The position numbers and the translations under genes are program-made. Shown in pieces: positions 51,567 to 60,703 of a stretch of DNA of 64,000 nucleotides (position 1 is the first letter of the stretch; each line of letters begins with the position of its first letter). This DNA is from Flavobacterium sp. KMS (lineage in GTDB: Bacteria; Bacteroidota; Bacteroidia; Flavobacteriales; Flavobacteriaceae), in the NCBI RefSeq assembly GCF_000813005.1, contig NZ_JSYP01000024.1:62001-126000 (forward strand), in the 5' to 3' direction. The notes under the pieces are model-generated. The model worked only from the letters and a program-made list of their open reading frames with translations, did no database searches and was not told where the DNA came from.

Positions 51567-51875
51567 ATGAAAACAGATTTTTATACTAAATTCATATTAA
51601 CCGTAATTGCAGTATGTCTGACTATCTTAACATTACAAAATGTAGACATTATACCTAAAGCATATGCTGTTGAGAAAAATGATAATCTTAATGTACTAGC
51701 TACAAAAAATTATGGTTTAGTTCCTGTAAATGCAAATGGTACTATTGATGTAAATATTAAATCCTGTGCTCCAAGTTTAAACGTTAATGTAAACAATAAG
51801 GTCGATGTAAATATTGATAAAGTTGGCGGTGGTTATGTTTCTAGTGGCGGTCCGATTCCTGTGAAGATAAAGTAG
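51567..51875 (+). CDS. Small secreted protein of unknown function
   Basis: Protein of 102 aa with a hydrophobic N-terminal helix (FILTVIAVCLTILTL) and PKAYAVEK that looks like a signal cleavage. The mature part is a run of short beta-like repeats (DVNIKSC, LNVNVNNKVDVNIDKVGG) ending in GGPIPVKIK. The MKTDFYTK start and AVCLTI segment recur in small proteins of Flavobacteria that I cannot name. It stands alone between the Crp-family gene and a repeat region. Confidence 0.65.
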   Translation: MKTDFYTKFILTVIAVCLTILTLQNVDIIPKAYAVEKNDNLNVLATKNYGLVPVNANGTIDVNIKSCAPSLNVNVNNKVDVNIDKVGGGYVSSGGPIPVKIK

Positions 51876-51884
51876 GTTTCTTTT

Positions 51885-52095
51885 AAGGTGCAGAGGTGCA
51901 AAGGTTCTGAGGTACTAAGGTTTCTCTCTTAAGGCACAAAGGTTCTGAGGTTCTGAGGTACTAAGGTTTCCAAAGCTAGCGCGAGCGCAAGCGAAATAGC
52001 AAGCCAATAACATGTGTTATAAACATTACCAACGGTTTCAACCGTTGGAGCGCAATATATTATCTCAATCCGTATCACACGGTTGAAACCGTGGG
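51885..52095. repeat. Repeat region with GGTTCTGAGG tract and REP-like palindromes
   Basis: The 302-base gap holds three or more copies of an AAGGTTCTGAGGTACTAAGG element (51885-51970), then CCAACGGTTTCAACCGTTGG (52029-52048, arms CCAACGGTT/AACCGTTGG) and CACGGTTGAAACCGTG (52078-52093). The latter two also appear in altered form at 23534-23581. No gene is seen. Confidence 0.8.
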
Positions 52096-52177
52096 CTATA
52101 AGTTTCTGAGCAATTCTAAATTATCAATTGTTAACTATCAATTATCATTTGTTAATTATCAATTGTCAACTAATCAA

Positions 52178-53437
52178 TTAAAAAGTTTCTCCTGCATTAA
52201 GATAGAATCCTTTTGAGCTTCGTCCCCAAGCATAATCGACTATGAGGTTTGTGCGGGTGGCTTTATCAATTAATATGCGTAAACCGATACCCACAGCTGG
52301 TTGTACGTATTGAAAAAGCTTTTCCTTGGTATCTGAATTACTCGCTGTAGTAAAATTTGTAAACACAGTACCACTAAACATTTGGTTGCAAGTAATAGGA
52401 AATCTAAACTCTGTAGATAAATATACTAAGTTAGATCCTCTAAATAATCCTTGTGTATACCCTTCTCCGCTCCTACTACGCTGATCCCATCCTATTGCGG
52501 GTAAATTTAGGTAAGGAACTTTTCCGCTGGTTACAAACTGCCCATATGCCCAAAATGCCAAGATATAACGTTCGTTTGTTTTACTTAGCGGAATAAATTG
52601 TCTGTATTCTGTATATAATACATTACTATTTCGCTGATTATTGAATAAATCCGGATTTATTCGATAATTAAAATTTGCAAATATTCCATGCGTTGCATTT
52701 ACCTGATTATCTCTGGAATCATACACGAGATTTAGACTAAAACCATTTACAAAATATTCTAAATCATTAAATCCATTTTCCTGACTATAATTGTAATGAT
52801 AGGTATATTGCCCGTTGGCAACATCGAGGTTGTAATCTTTTATCGAAGCATACCAATCAATATCGATTCCTGCACCTACATAAAAATTCTTTTTTACTTC
52901 CCAGGACATCGTCTGATGGAATTTAAAATAATTATAATCCATAGGCTGAGCCAACGCATCAATATCAAAATCTGCATCTTGATTATTACCCGGAATAATT
53001 GAGGTTCCTAATCCGTAATTTGGCTGAGAAAAAACATACAATCTATAATCTCCGTTTAGGTATATTTTATTGCCTTTTAATAAAACACTATTCTTTGCAT
53101 TAATAAGTAATTGCTTTTTTGTAGTGTACGTTACTCCCAAATTTATAATCGAATACTTATCTTCAAGTTCTTTTCCTTTAAATGTATATTGGGCAACTCC
53201 CCCAAACATAAATCCTGTAGCTGGTTGCGAACCAATTACAGGAATAACGAGAAAAAAACTGTTTTTAGCAGGTTTTTGATCCTTTAGTGTATCTTTCTTT
53301 TTGAATAGGTCAAAGAATGTTTTAGGTTCGCAAGTTGCTTTTTCGTTTTGTGCAATCGTACTATTTTGCATGAATATAACCAACAATATTATTGTCGCTT
53401 TAGTGAAGTATTTTTTCTTTCTAAAGAGTATATTCAT
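52178..53437 (-). CDS. BamA/TamA-like outer-membrane protein without POTRA domains
   Basis: Protein of 419 aa with a signal peptide ending in TIAQNEKA. It lacks the usual POTRA modules and is a barrel from about residue 65 on. Family signs are the barrel strand IPVIGSQPATGFMFGGVAQYTF, the SLNLVYDSRDNQVNATHGIF repeat and the VQPAVGIGLRILIDKATRTNLIVDYAWG end. BamA/TamA-like proteins insert or export other proteins; with no POTRA this one may instead be a simple channel. It follows the DUF1254 lipoprotein gene by 30 bases, probably in one transcript. Confidence 0.85.
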   Translation of the reverse strand: MNILFRKKKYFTKATIILLVIFMQNSTIAQNEKATCEPKTFFDLFKKKDTLKDQKPAKNSFFLVIPVIGSQPATGFMFGGVAQYTFKGKELEDKYSIINLGVTYTTKKQLLINAKNSVLLKGNKIYLNGDYRLYVFSQPNYGLGTSIIPGNNQDADFDIDALAQPMDYNYFKFHQTMSWEVKKNFYVGAGIDIDWYASIKDYNLDVANGQYTYHYNYSQENGFNDLEYFVNGFSLNLVYDSRDNQVNATHGIFANFNYRINPDLFNNQRNSNVLYTEYRQFIPLSKTNERYILAFWAYGQFVTSGKVPYLNLPAIGWDQRSRSGEGYTQGLFRGSNLVYLSTEFRFPITCNQMFSGTVFTNFTTASNSDTKEKLFQYVQPAVGIGLRILIDKATRTNLIVDYAWGRSSKGFYLNAGETF

Positions 53438-53467
53438 CTACAAATATCATTTTGTTCCTAAAACTAA

Positions 53468-54925
53468 TTATTCGACTGTTGCTACTACATCTGTTGCTGG
53501 TACAATTGGAACTATTTTTTTAATTGCTGGTATTTCCCATTTGCCTTTTAGCATTTGTTCATTTGGAGAATATACTCGCAATACGATATTAAAATCTCCT
53601 GATGATACTGGCAACCAATTACTTTCTCTAATTTTCCCTGGATATGATCTCTGAAAATAGATATCTATTGAACCATCTGCGTTTCTAATTAACTTATCAC
53701 GATTACCTATCGTAAAACGATTCATCGGATTGCCTGCCGCGAATAATCCTTTAGAATCATAGGCTGTTAATGACCAGAAAACATTTGCCAATGGAACCTG
53801 ATCTTTATTAAAGTGAATTGTATATTTATTAGCGCCATTAAGTTTTTCACCATCTTCGTCATTTATACAAAATGAGTAAATTAAATCTTGCGGAAGATTA
53901 ATTTCTAATCCTGAGTATGCAATCTCGGCTCTGCGTTTATAGTCGGTTCCAAATACTCCTATTTTTGTATCTATTGGACTCCATCCATTTTCAAGCTTTG
54001 GTGGCGATTTAATGTCTTTATCTAACTCTCCTAATATTTTCTCAGGAAGTCCTCTTAAAGCAGCTTGTACGGAACTATTAAAGGAACTTAAATTGAATTT
54101 TGTTCCTGGTTTAATTCCTATCGTTGCAAGCAATTTTATTGTTTCGGCATCTGCTTCTTTTGGCGGATTGTTTGCCATTAACTGGTTTACATAATTAAAA
54201 AACTCTCCGATAGGTATTTTCGAAACAATTTCTGTTGGTGTACCTTTTGGTACCGATGAATCGATTTTTCCCATTGGTGCAATATAATCTGCTCCCCAAC
54301 TGCTTAAAGGTATAAGTTTGTATAAGCGTTGTAGTTTGTAAACCTTTAGTCCATCGACATAACTATTCATCTGGATTCTGCTAATAATACGAACTATATT
54401 GGTTGGTGATTTAATCTCTTCCATTCCTATAGGAACAGGCTCATTAGATTTTGGTCCTGTTATTAAAAAATTTGCCGCAGTTATTCCTGTTGTTCTTTTG
54501 CCCACAGAGGAGAATACATTTGTATAAGCATCCTCCATAGAAAGTTGGTAATATCTACCATATGTATCTGGAACAGAAAGCACCACAGGCCCTTTACCCA
54601 AATCTAGCCAAGCCGATGAATAATAGGTGTCGGCATTAGGATATAAACCATTTTTAAGGGTTGCATCAGGAAACACCGATTTATGACTAAACTGGTTCAT
54701 GGGTGCTACTACATTATTTGGCACCTCAGTATTAGTTAATTGTCTTCGGGTAATATCCATTATTACTAATGGTAATCCATATAAATAGGCTGCTTCAGCT
54801 GCTGCTATGATGGTATTATCATCGGCAACAGCAACTGTTTCTTTTGCCTTATCCTCTTTTTTTTCCTCTTTTTTGCATGCTATAAATAAGCAAATTATAA
54901 AAAGTGTAATAGTAAAGTTTTTCAT
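53468..54925 (-). CDS. DUF1254/DUF1214 lipoprotein
   Basis: Exported lipoprotein of 485 aa with lipobox FIAC (Cys17) and a lysine/glutamate-rich linker. The N-terminal half (AAAEAAYLYGLPLVIMDITRRQLTN, MNQFSHKSVFPDATLKNGLYPNADTYYSSAWLDLGKGPVVLSVPDTYGRYYQLSMEDAYTN) is DUF1254 and the C-terminal half (ANKYTIHFNKDQVPLANVFWSLTAYDS, RNADGSIDIYFQ) is DUF1214. The two domains always occur together in a large family of unknown function. A link to the downstream barrel gene, 30 bases away, is likely. Confidence 0.88.
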   Translation of the reverse strand: MKNFTITLFIICLFIACKKEEKKEDKAKETVAVADDNTIIAAAEAAYLYGLPLVIMDITRRQLTNTEVPNNVVAPMNQFSHKSVFPDATLKNGLYPNADTYYSSAWLDLGKGPVVLSVPDTYGRYYQLSMEDAYTNVFSSVGKRTTGITAANFLITGPKSNEPVPIGMEEIKSPTNIVRIISRIQMNSYVDGLKVYKLQRLYKLIPLSSWGADYIAPMGKIDSSVPKGTPTEIVSKIPIGEFFNYVNQLMANNPPKEADAETIKLLATIGIKPGTKFNLSSFNSSVQAALRGLPEKILGELDKDIKSPPKLENGWSPIDTKIGVFGTDYKRRAEIAYSGLEINLPQDLIYSFCINDEDGEKLNGANKYTIHFNKDQVPLANVFWSLTAYDSKGLFAAGNPMNRFTIGNRDKLIRNADGSIDIYFQRSYPGKIRESNWLPVSSGDFNIVLRVYSPNEQMLKGKWEIPAIKKIVPIVPATDVVATVE

Positions 54926-55118
54926 AAGTTTTGGAATTTAATACAAAGCAAAATTATATACTTTGTAATTAATAAATATTCTCGAAACATCAATTATTAA
55001 AAAAATTATGTGACTAACTTAATTAAATTAAAAAATTTCTTACAAGTTACGTTTTATAATTAAACTCTCAAACCTTAAAATTAATTTTACTTTTTAACCT
55101 ATCCTATTTAAACCTGCG

Positions 55119-55152
55119 AATTCTGTTGCATTTTACAATATGCAACAGAATT
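55119..55152. promoter_or_regulatory. Perfect 12-bp hairpin in the DUF1254 upstream region
   Basis: AATTCTGTTGCA and TGCAACAGAATT flank TTTTACAATA. There is no T run, so it is not a clear terminator. In the 341-base gap upstream of the DUF1254 gene it may be an operator or an RNA stem. The rest of the gap before the GH3 terminator is AT-rich with no gene. Confidence 0.4.
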
Positions 55153-55167
55153 ACTTAATTTAAGGCA

Positions 55168-55202
55168 CAAAAAAATCCCGATTACAAAAAGTAGTCGGGA
55201 TC
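55168..55202 (-). terminator. Terminator of the GH3 gene
   Basis: On the minus strand ATCCCGACTA and TAATCGGGAT form a stem with a short loop, followed by TTTTTTTGTGCC. It lies 66 bases after the GH3 stop codon. Confidence 0.8.
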
Positions 55203-55266
55203 ATGCAAACTAACTAACCAACCATTGAAGCCCTAATTATTAAGCTCCAAAAGCATCTTTAGTGAA

Positions 55267-57483
55267 CTATTTTAATTTAAATTTCACTTTCGTTTTAATG
55301 TCTGTAGAAGAAGCTCCAATTAATGCCTCAAAATCACCAGGTTCTGCAACCCAGTCATGTTTAACAGGGTCGAAAAAGCTTAAAGCAGCTTTATCTACTG
55401 TAATCGAAACTGTTTTTTCTTCTCCAGCTTTTAAGCTTACTTTTTCAAATCCTTTCAATTCTTTGATAGGACGTGGTAAAGAAGATTTTAAATCACTTAT
55501 GTATAACTGAACTGTTTCTGAACCGTCTTTGGTTCCTGTATTTTTCACTTTTACAGTAAATGTAATTTTATCTGCAGCCGTTATTTCTTTCGCGCTAGCG
55601 GTAACATTTCCGTATTGAAAAGTAGTGTAGCTTAATCCGTGTCCGAAGCTGAACAATGGTTTTACTTTTTGCTTATCTGCCCAACGGTATCCTACAAATA
55701 TACTTTCGTTATAAGTAACTTCTGGACCTCCAGGAAATTCTCCTAAAGCGTGTGCTCCATTATCTTTTAATTTTACTGGGAAAGTAAATGGTAATTTTCC
55801 TGATGGATTAGTATCCCCAACTAAAATTGATGCCAAAGCATTACCAGTTTCTGAACCTAAAAACCATCCTTGTACAATTCCTGGTACTTCGTTTACCCAC
55901 GGCATTGCTACTGCATTTCCAGAAATATTTACAAATACAAGGTTTTTATTTGCTTTAAGCAATTCAGTTACAATTTTATCCTGATTGTACGGAAGGTCTA
56001 ATGACAAACGATCTACACCTTCAGCATCTTGATGATTACTTTTGTTTAATCCACCAATAAACAATACAATGTCAGCTTTTTTAGCAACATCTATAGCTTC
56101 TGCTAATAATTGTTCTGCCGAACGTTTTTCTGATAAATCTTGCCCAGATGCAACTCCGTTATAACTACTTTCTGCATCTCCTACATATCCACGAGCATAG
56201 ATAATTTCAGCTTGAGATCCGATTCTTTTCTTTAAACCATCTAATGGCGAAATTTCATATTTTGCTTTCAAAGATGAACTACCACCTCCTACTGTCATCA
56301 TCTTAATTGCATTTTCTCCAATAACTGCAATTTTCTTAGTTTTGTTAAGATTAATTGGCAATATATTATTTTTGTTTTGCAATAAAACAATTCCTTCTTC
56401 GGCAATTTTACGACCTGCAAGACCATGCTCTTCCGTTCCAAACGAACCATAAGGTTTGTTTCTGTCCATTGTTGTAAGGAATGCCAATCGAAGTATGTTG
56501 CGTATTTTTTGATCTAATTCTTTCGTTCCTACTTTTCCTGATTTTATTAAATTCAGATATGGTTTTGCTAAATAATAGTTATCATATGCATTACTTGTTC
56601 CTGCAGATAAACCATTTGTCCATGTTCCGAATTCCATGTCCAGACCATTTGTAATTGCTTGTTCGGTATTACTAACGCCTCCCCAATCGGCAACAACAGC
56701 ACCTTTAAAACCCCATTCTCCTCTAAGAATATCGTTTAACAAAAACTCATTGTGGCAGTTAGGTTGTCCTTTGTATTTATTGTAAGAACCCATAATTGTC
56801 CAGGCATCTCCTTCTTGAACTGCAGCTTTAAATGCCGGTAAATAGATTTCGTACAAAGCACGATCATCTACATTTACATTTACTGTATGACGATTTGTTT
56901 CCTGATTATTTAATGCAAAATGTTTTACACAAGCTGCAACTCCGTTTTCCTGAACACCTTTAATGTAAGGCACAACCATTTTTGAAGCCAAAAACGGATC
57001 TTCGCCCATGTATTCAAAATTACGTCCGTTAAGTGGTGATCTGTAAATATTTACTCCAGGCCCTAATAAAATATTTTTATTACGGTAACGAGCTTCCTCC
57101 CCTATAGATTTTCCGTATAATGCAGACATTTCTTTGTTCCAGGTTGCTGCAAGAGCAGTAAGCGCAGGAAATGCAATACAAGAATCATTTGTCCATCCTG
57201 CCTGATCCCATTCATCCCATAAAACTTCTGGGCGAATACCATGAGGACCATCGGTCATCCAGAAATCAGGAATTCCTAAACGTGGTACTCCAGGCGAACT
57301 AAATTTTGATTGCGCATGAACCATTGCTATTTTTTCTTCTAATGTCATTCTTGCAAGTGCATCCTCTACACGTTCCTGAATTGGCTTTTTATCATCTAGA
57401 TAAACTGGCACTTTATTTTGTGCATTCATTCCGAATGAACCCAATAAAAGCAAAACAACAACTGCTTTAATGTTTCTAAACAT
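55267..57483 (-). CDS. GH3 beta-glucosidase
   Basis: Exported glycoside hydrolase of 738 aa with a signal peptide ending at MNAQNKV. The GH3 N-terminal barrel contains WMTDGPHGIRPE, GPGVNIYRSPLNGRNFEYMGEDPFLASKM and KHFALNNQETNRHTVN, with the catalytic Asp in GAVVADWGGV. The alpha/beta second domain and a C-terminal fibronectin-like domain (SAKEITAADKITFTVKVKNTGTKDGSETVQLYI) follow. It cleaves terminal beta-glucose from oligosaccharides, probably in the periplasm. It is preceded on the same strand by the TPR/HTH regulator gene, 210 bases away, and has its own terminator. Confidence 0.93.
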   Translation of the reverse strand: MFRNIKAVVVLLLLGSFGMNAQNKVPVYLDDKKPIQERVEDALARMTLEEKIAMVHAQSKFSSPGVPRLGIPDFWMTDGPHGIRPEVLWDEWDQAGWTNDSCIAFPALTALAATWNKEMSALYGKSIGEEARYRNKNILLGPGVNIYRSPLNGRNFEYMGEDPFLASKMVVPYIKGVQENGVAACVKHFALNNQETNRHTVNVNVDDRALYEIYLPAFKAAVQEGDAWTIMGSYNKYKGQPNCHNEFLLNDILRGEWGFKGAVVADWGGVSNTEQAITNGLDMEFGTWTNGLSAGTSNAYDNYYLAKPYLNLIKSGKVGTKELDQKIRNILRLAFLTTMDRNKPYGSFGTEEHGLAGRKIAEEGIVLLQNKNNILPINLNKTKKIAVIGENAIKMMTVGGGSSSLKAKYEISPLDGLKKRIGSQAEIIYARGYVGDAESSYNGVASGQDLSEKRSAEQLLAEAIDVAKKADIVLFIGGLNKSNHQDAEGVDRLSLDLPYNQDKIVTELLKANKNLVFVNISGNAVAMPWVNEVPGIVQGWFLGSETGNALASILVGDTNPSGKLPFTFPVKLKDNGAHALGEFPGGPEVTYNESIFVGYRWADKQKVKPLFSFGHGLSYTTFQYGNVTASAKEITAADKITFTVKVKNTGTKDGSETVQLYISDLKSSLPRPIKELKGFEKVSLKAGEEKTVSITVDKAALSFFDPVKHDWVAEPGDFEALIGASSTDIKTKVKFKLK

Positions 57484-57693
57484 AACTACTTATTTATTTT
57501 AATATAAAGACTAAACTTAAATTCTAGCTAATCTTAAACTAAGATTCCTATAATTAATATTGTAAAACTAAAACGTTATAGTTTACATAAGAAGTCTTAT
57601 TATAGAAAAGTAGTGAATTAAAAACATAAAAAACTAATTAACAAATAGTTAATCAATTTTATAGCACAAAAAAAGTAGTAGATTTAAAATAAA

Positions 57694-59340
57694 TTATTGC
57701 GTTTTGGCTACAATTAAGCCAATTTTAATAACCATTTCTTCAAAATCATTACGAGAAACTGCAGCCTTATTTCTCGCCCTTGTACGATAATTGTAAATGG
57801 TGCTTAATGAGTAACGAAGAAAAGCTGCGATTTTTACACTATCACTAATACCAAGACGTATTAATGCAAAAATTCGTAGTTCGGTATTTAATAATTCGCC
57901 CTGCTTAAGTACGATTTGTTCTTCTTTTATAAGCAAAGAATTAAAATCTTTTACAAAAGTGGGATATAGATTTAAGAAGATGGTATCAAAGTTCTTGTAC
58001 AACTCTTCGAGTTCATTATCTACCAAGGTGGTTGATTTTAAAATTTTATATAACTCATCAAACTGTTTGGCGGTAGCCTTCTTGTTTAGGGTAATACGGT
58101 AATTTTCTAATTTATTGATGTAAGTAGAACAAAGACTAAAAAAATGCGCGATGTACTCTTCTTTAATATGATTAGATTCTGATAATTGAGCGTTTCTTTC
58201 TTGCAACTGATTATTTGTGTTACTAATATCAGCGTTTAGCTTTACCAGTTCTTCGCTTGTTTTCGAAAGTTCTTCTTTAATTCTCGAAACTCTTTTCATC
58301 TGCTTGTAAACATAAATTACAGCTACAACAAGAAAAACAGAAAGTATGCTTATAAATAAAAGGTACAATTGCAATTGACTTTTGCTTTTGGCTTCTTTCT
58401 CTAAATAGGCAGTATTGATAATCGAATATACTTCGGACATTTGTAGCGTACGGAATTGTACATTACAAAAAATAGCATCTTCGATAGCCGATCTTGTTAA
58501 TTTATAAGCAGTATCTACATCTCCTAATTCATAATAAACCAATGCCAATTCCTGGATAGAAGCATTGTCTTTTATAGAGTTTTTTAAATCCGCAGTGGCA
58601 GAGATAGCGTAATATATTTTCTTTAATTCCAGATTCTCTTTCTTTTTATTGATGCTTCCCAAAAGATAAGCAATCATAGCATATTGCGGATTGTCATCAT
58701 TTGTTTCTTTCAATAATTTTATCAAATCTTTTTCTGTACTATCAATTCTTCCTTCAGAAATATTCTTTTCGGCTAGATTGATCTTGTATTTCAGCGATTG
58801 CGGATTTAGTATTGCCAATAATGAATCACGATACTTTATAACCTGTTCTACATACATCGGATTATAACTATTGGTCGAATAATGCGAGAAAAACTCACGA
58901 TATCCTTCATAGTAATCCGGAAGTAATTGTGGGGATAATTGCTTTTTGTTTATGCCTTTTAAAATTTCTTCGGACTCGCGGTATCTCCCCGACGAAGAAT
59001 ATAGATTTGCTAATTGTAATTGAGCCGTTTCTTCTAAATCTTTTTTATGAAGTTCATTGGCTATCTTCAGATTCTTTTTTACATAAAAAATAGCCGAATC
59101 TGAATCAAATTTTTGGTATTCCTTATATAAACTCTTGTTGTAATTATACTCCTGATAATCGGTTAAATCAGTCGATTTTATCTTTTTGAAATTAGCAATA
59201 CGCTCTTCCTTTAACTCAACATATTTCTGCTTGTTCTTTAATGCTAAATTCAGTTTTACAAATACCGAATCGGCTCTGTTTTCAGCATAAGCAGGAAAGC
59301 ATACAATAACAAGAAAAAGAAACAAAAGAGTATTTTTCAA
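57694..59340 (-). CDS. Membrane regulator: TPR-like sensor, transmembrane helix, coiled coil and HTH
   Basis: Regulator of 548 aa from the TTG at 59340. After the signal sequence (ending FPAYAENR) come helical repeats with tandem TPR features (about residues 75-300), a transmembrane helix (LYLLFISILSVFLVVAVIYVY, about 327-347), a coiled coil and the C-terminal helix-turn-helix of the LuxR or DUF6377 type (RIFALIRLGISDSVKIAAFLRYSLSTIYNYRTRARNK). Such proteins sense the periplasm and bind DNA directly. A -7 box TATCTTTG at 59373-59380 places transcription downstream of the TTG at 59391, which makes the later TTG a better start. The GH3 gene is the likely target. Confidence 0.85.
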   Translation of the reverse strand: MKNTLLFLFLVIVCFPAYAENRADSVFVKLNLALKNKQKYVELKEERIANFKKIKSTDLTDYQEYNYNKSLYKEYQKFDSDSAIFYVKKNLKIANELHKKDLEETAQLQLANLYSSSGRYRESEEILKGINKKQLSPQLLPDYYEGYREFFSHYSTNSYNPMYVEQVIKYRDSLLAILNPQSLKYKINLAEKNISEGRIDSTEKDLIKLLKETNDDNPQYAMIAYLLGSINKKKENLELKKIYYAISATADLKNSIKDNASIQELALVYYELGDVDTAYKLTRSAIEDAIFCNVQFRTLQMSEVYSIINTAYLEKEAKSKSQLQLYLLFISILSVFLVVAVIYVYKQMKRVSRIKEELSKTSEELVKLNADISNTNNQLQERNAQLSESNHIKEEYIAHFFSLCSTYINKLENYRITLNKKATAKQFDELYKILKSTTLVDNELEELYKNFDTIFLNLYPTFVKDFNSLLIKEEQIVLKQGELLNTELRIFALIRLGISDSVKIAAFLRYSLSTIYNYRTRARNKAAVSRNDFEEMVIKIGLIVAKTQ

Positions 59341-59401
59341 AACCGTTTTTAGATATAAATAATTATGATAGCCAAAGATAGTAAAGTGCAATTAATTTTA
59401 A

Positions 59402-59600
59402 AGGTTCTTTCTTTATAAGGCTCATTCTTTATAAGGTTCTAAGAAACTAAGGTTCTAAGGCACTAAGAAACTTTGCGTAATCCTTTGCGAACTCTGCGGT
59501 TAAAATTTTGCCACAGATTAAAAGGATTTTTTTACTTTGCGCTTTGCGACCTTTGCGTAATCCTTTGTGAACTCTGCGGTTAAATTCCTTAATGGTAAAT
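59402..59600. repeat. Mosaic of GGTTCTAAGG and CTTTGCG repeats
   Basis: The 325 bases between the regulator and the next barrel gene hold GGTTCTAAG-type elements (59402-59470), two CTTTGCGTAATCCTTTG elements (59471-59504 and 59535-59585) separated by GCCACAGATTAAAAGGATTT (59510), and a fragment CCTTAATGGTAA (59587). A short ORF here is made of repeats. Confidence 0.8.
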
Positions 59601-59610
59601 CGTTCTAAAT

Positions 59611-59640
59611 GAAAAAAGCACCCAATCATGGATGCTTTTA
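59611..59640 (-). terminator. Terminator of the barrel gene at 59666
   Basis: On the minus strand AAAGCATCCA and TGGGTGCTTT form a 10-bp stem with one G-T pair around TGAT, followed by TTTTC. It lies 26 bases after the stop codon. Confidence 0.75.
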
Positions 59641-59665
59641 ATTTATCTTGTAAAAGATTCTGTTC

Positions 59666-60283
59666 TTATTTAAAATTGAAGCTAAATACAGCTCCTAATC
59701 CAAACTGATACGAAGCTACATAATCGGTTACAGCTACCGGACCATAATAATATGTCCAATAATAGCTATTTCCTACCGCAGTGCTCACAGATTGCAAATA
59801 GGCATTTAGGTTTATTGATAGTAATGAACTTGTTCTTAGTTTTACACCAGCTTTAACATCCCATGCAAAATTAGTATCGCTACCATTTCTTGGTATTTGG
59901 ACAATTGCAACTCCAAGACCACCTCCTAAATAAGGGGAAACATTAGATGAACCTGTATCAAAATAATAAGTTCCTTCACCAAGAATAAAATTAAAAGTTG
60001 ATTTATCATCACCTGCATTAATTTGATTTCCTAATATGTATATAGGTAAATCAACCTGCTGTCTTAAATATTTTAATTCGACAGAAGCGTTCTTTGTAAT
60101 AAAATACTCAAAACCAGCACCATATTCAAATCCATCACCTACTTCACCAGAGGAATTATAATACGATACTTTATCAGAAAAAGTATATCCTCCGTATAGG
60201 TTAAGGGAAAAAGAATTTGCATCTTGGGCTTTCACTCCCATCGACACTAAAAAAACAACAAATAATAGACTGAAATGTTTCAT
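59666..60283 (-). CDS. OmpW-like outer-membrane beta-barrel protein
   Basis: Protein of 205 aa with a signal peptide ending at GVKAQDANS. The mature part has strands of alternating aromatic residues (FSLNLYGGYTF, FEYGAGFEYFITKNASVELKYL, NFILGEGTYYFD, SPYLGGGLGVAIVQIP, VKAGVKLRTSSLLSINLNAYLQS, SYQFGLGAVFSFNFK) and ends in a typical terminal Phe-Lys, like an eight-stranded OmpW or PorT-type barrel. Function unknown. It is a single-gene unit with its own terminator. Confidence 0.82.
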   Translation of the reverse strand: MKHFSLLFVVFLVSMGVKAQDANSFSLNLYGGYTFSDKVSYYNSSGEVGDGFEYGAGFEYFITKNASVELKYLRQQVDLPIYILGNQINAGDDKSTFNFILGEGTYYFDTGSSNVSPYLGGGLGVAIVQIPRNGSDTNFAWDVKAGVKLRTSSLLSINLNAYLQSVSTAVGNSYYWTYYYGPVAVTDYVASYQFGLGAVFSFNFK

Positions 60284-60703
60284 AATTTTTGATTTTGATT
60301 ATTAAAATGTAATTCCGTTAGGGGCAATAAAATAATTACAATCCTAAAATTAATCTTACTTTTTTAATCAGCCTATTTTTCTCAAATAAGTATGTTTCAT
60401 TTTCTAAAATGGAACATAATTTGCCTAAAATCTCCAAAAAACTAAAAATTTGCGTTTTAAATAGTTAGTATTTTCTATCTAAAAAAATAAAAATTTAATT
60501 CTTTAATTTATCCCAAAAAGTCTTATTAATTTATAACTTCGGTTTTTTGACCAAAAATCTGGCGTGTCAAGTCAATATTTACGGAAGAAAAAGAGAAATC
60601 TAGTTTTTTAGATTATCTAAACAGAATCACATAAAGTAAACAATAGCAAAACGGCTGTTTTAATAAAAGACAGTACAAATTATTTAAAAATTAAAAAAAC
60701 GCA
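60284..60703. other. AT-rich gap upstream of two divergent genes
   Basis: No gene in 420 bases. It should hold the promoters of the barrel gene (minus) and of the secreted protein gene at 60704 (plus). I could not assign either with confidence. Confidence 0.3.

Noticed and set aside
59447-59629. 60-aa ORF on the minus strand
   Set aside because: It consists of CTTTGCG and GGTTCTAAG repeats and has no coding signal.
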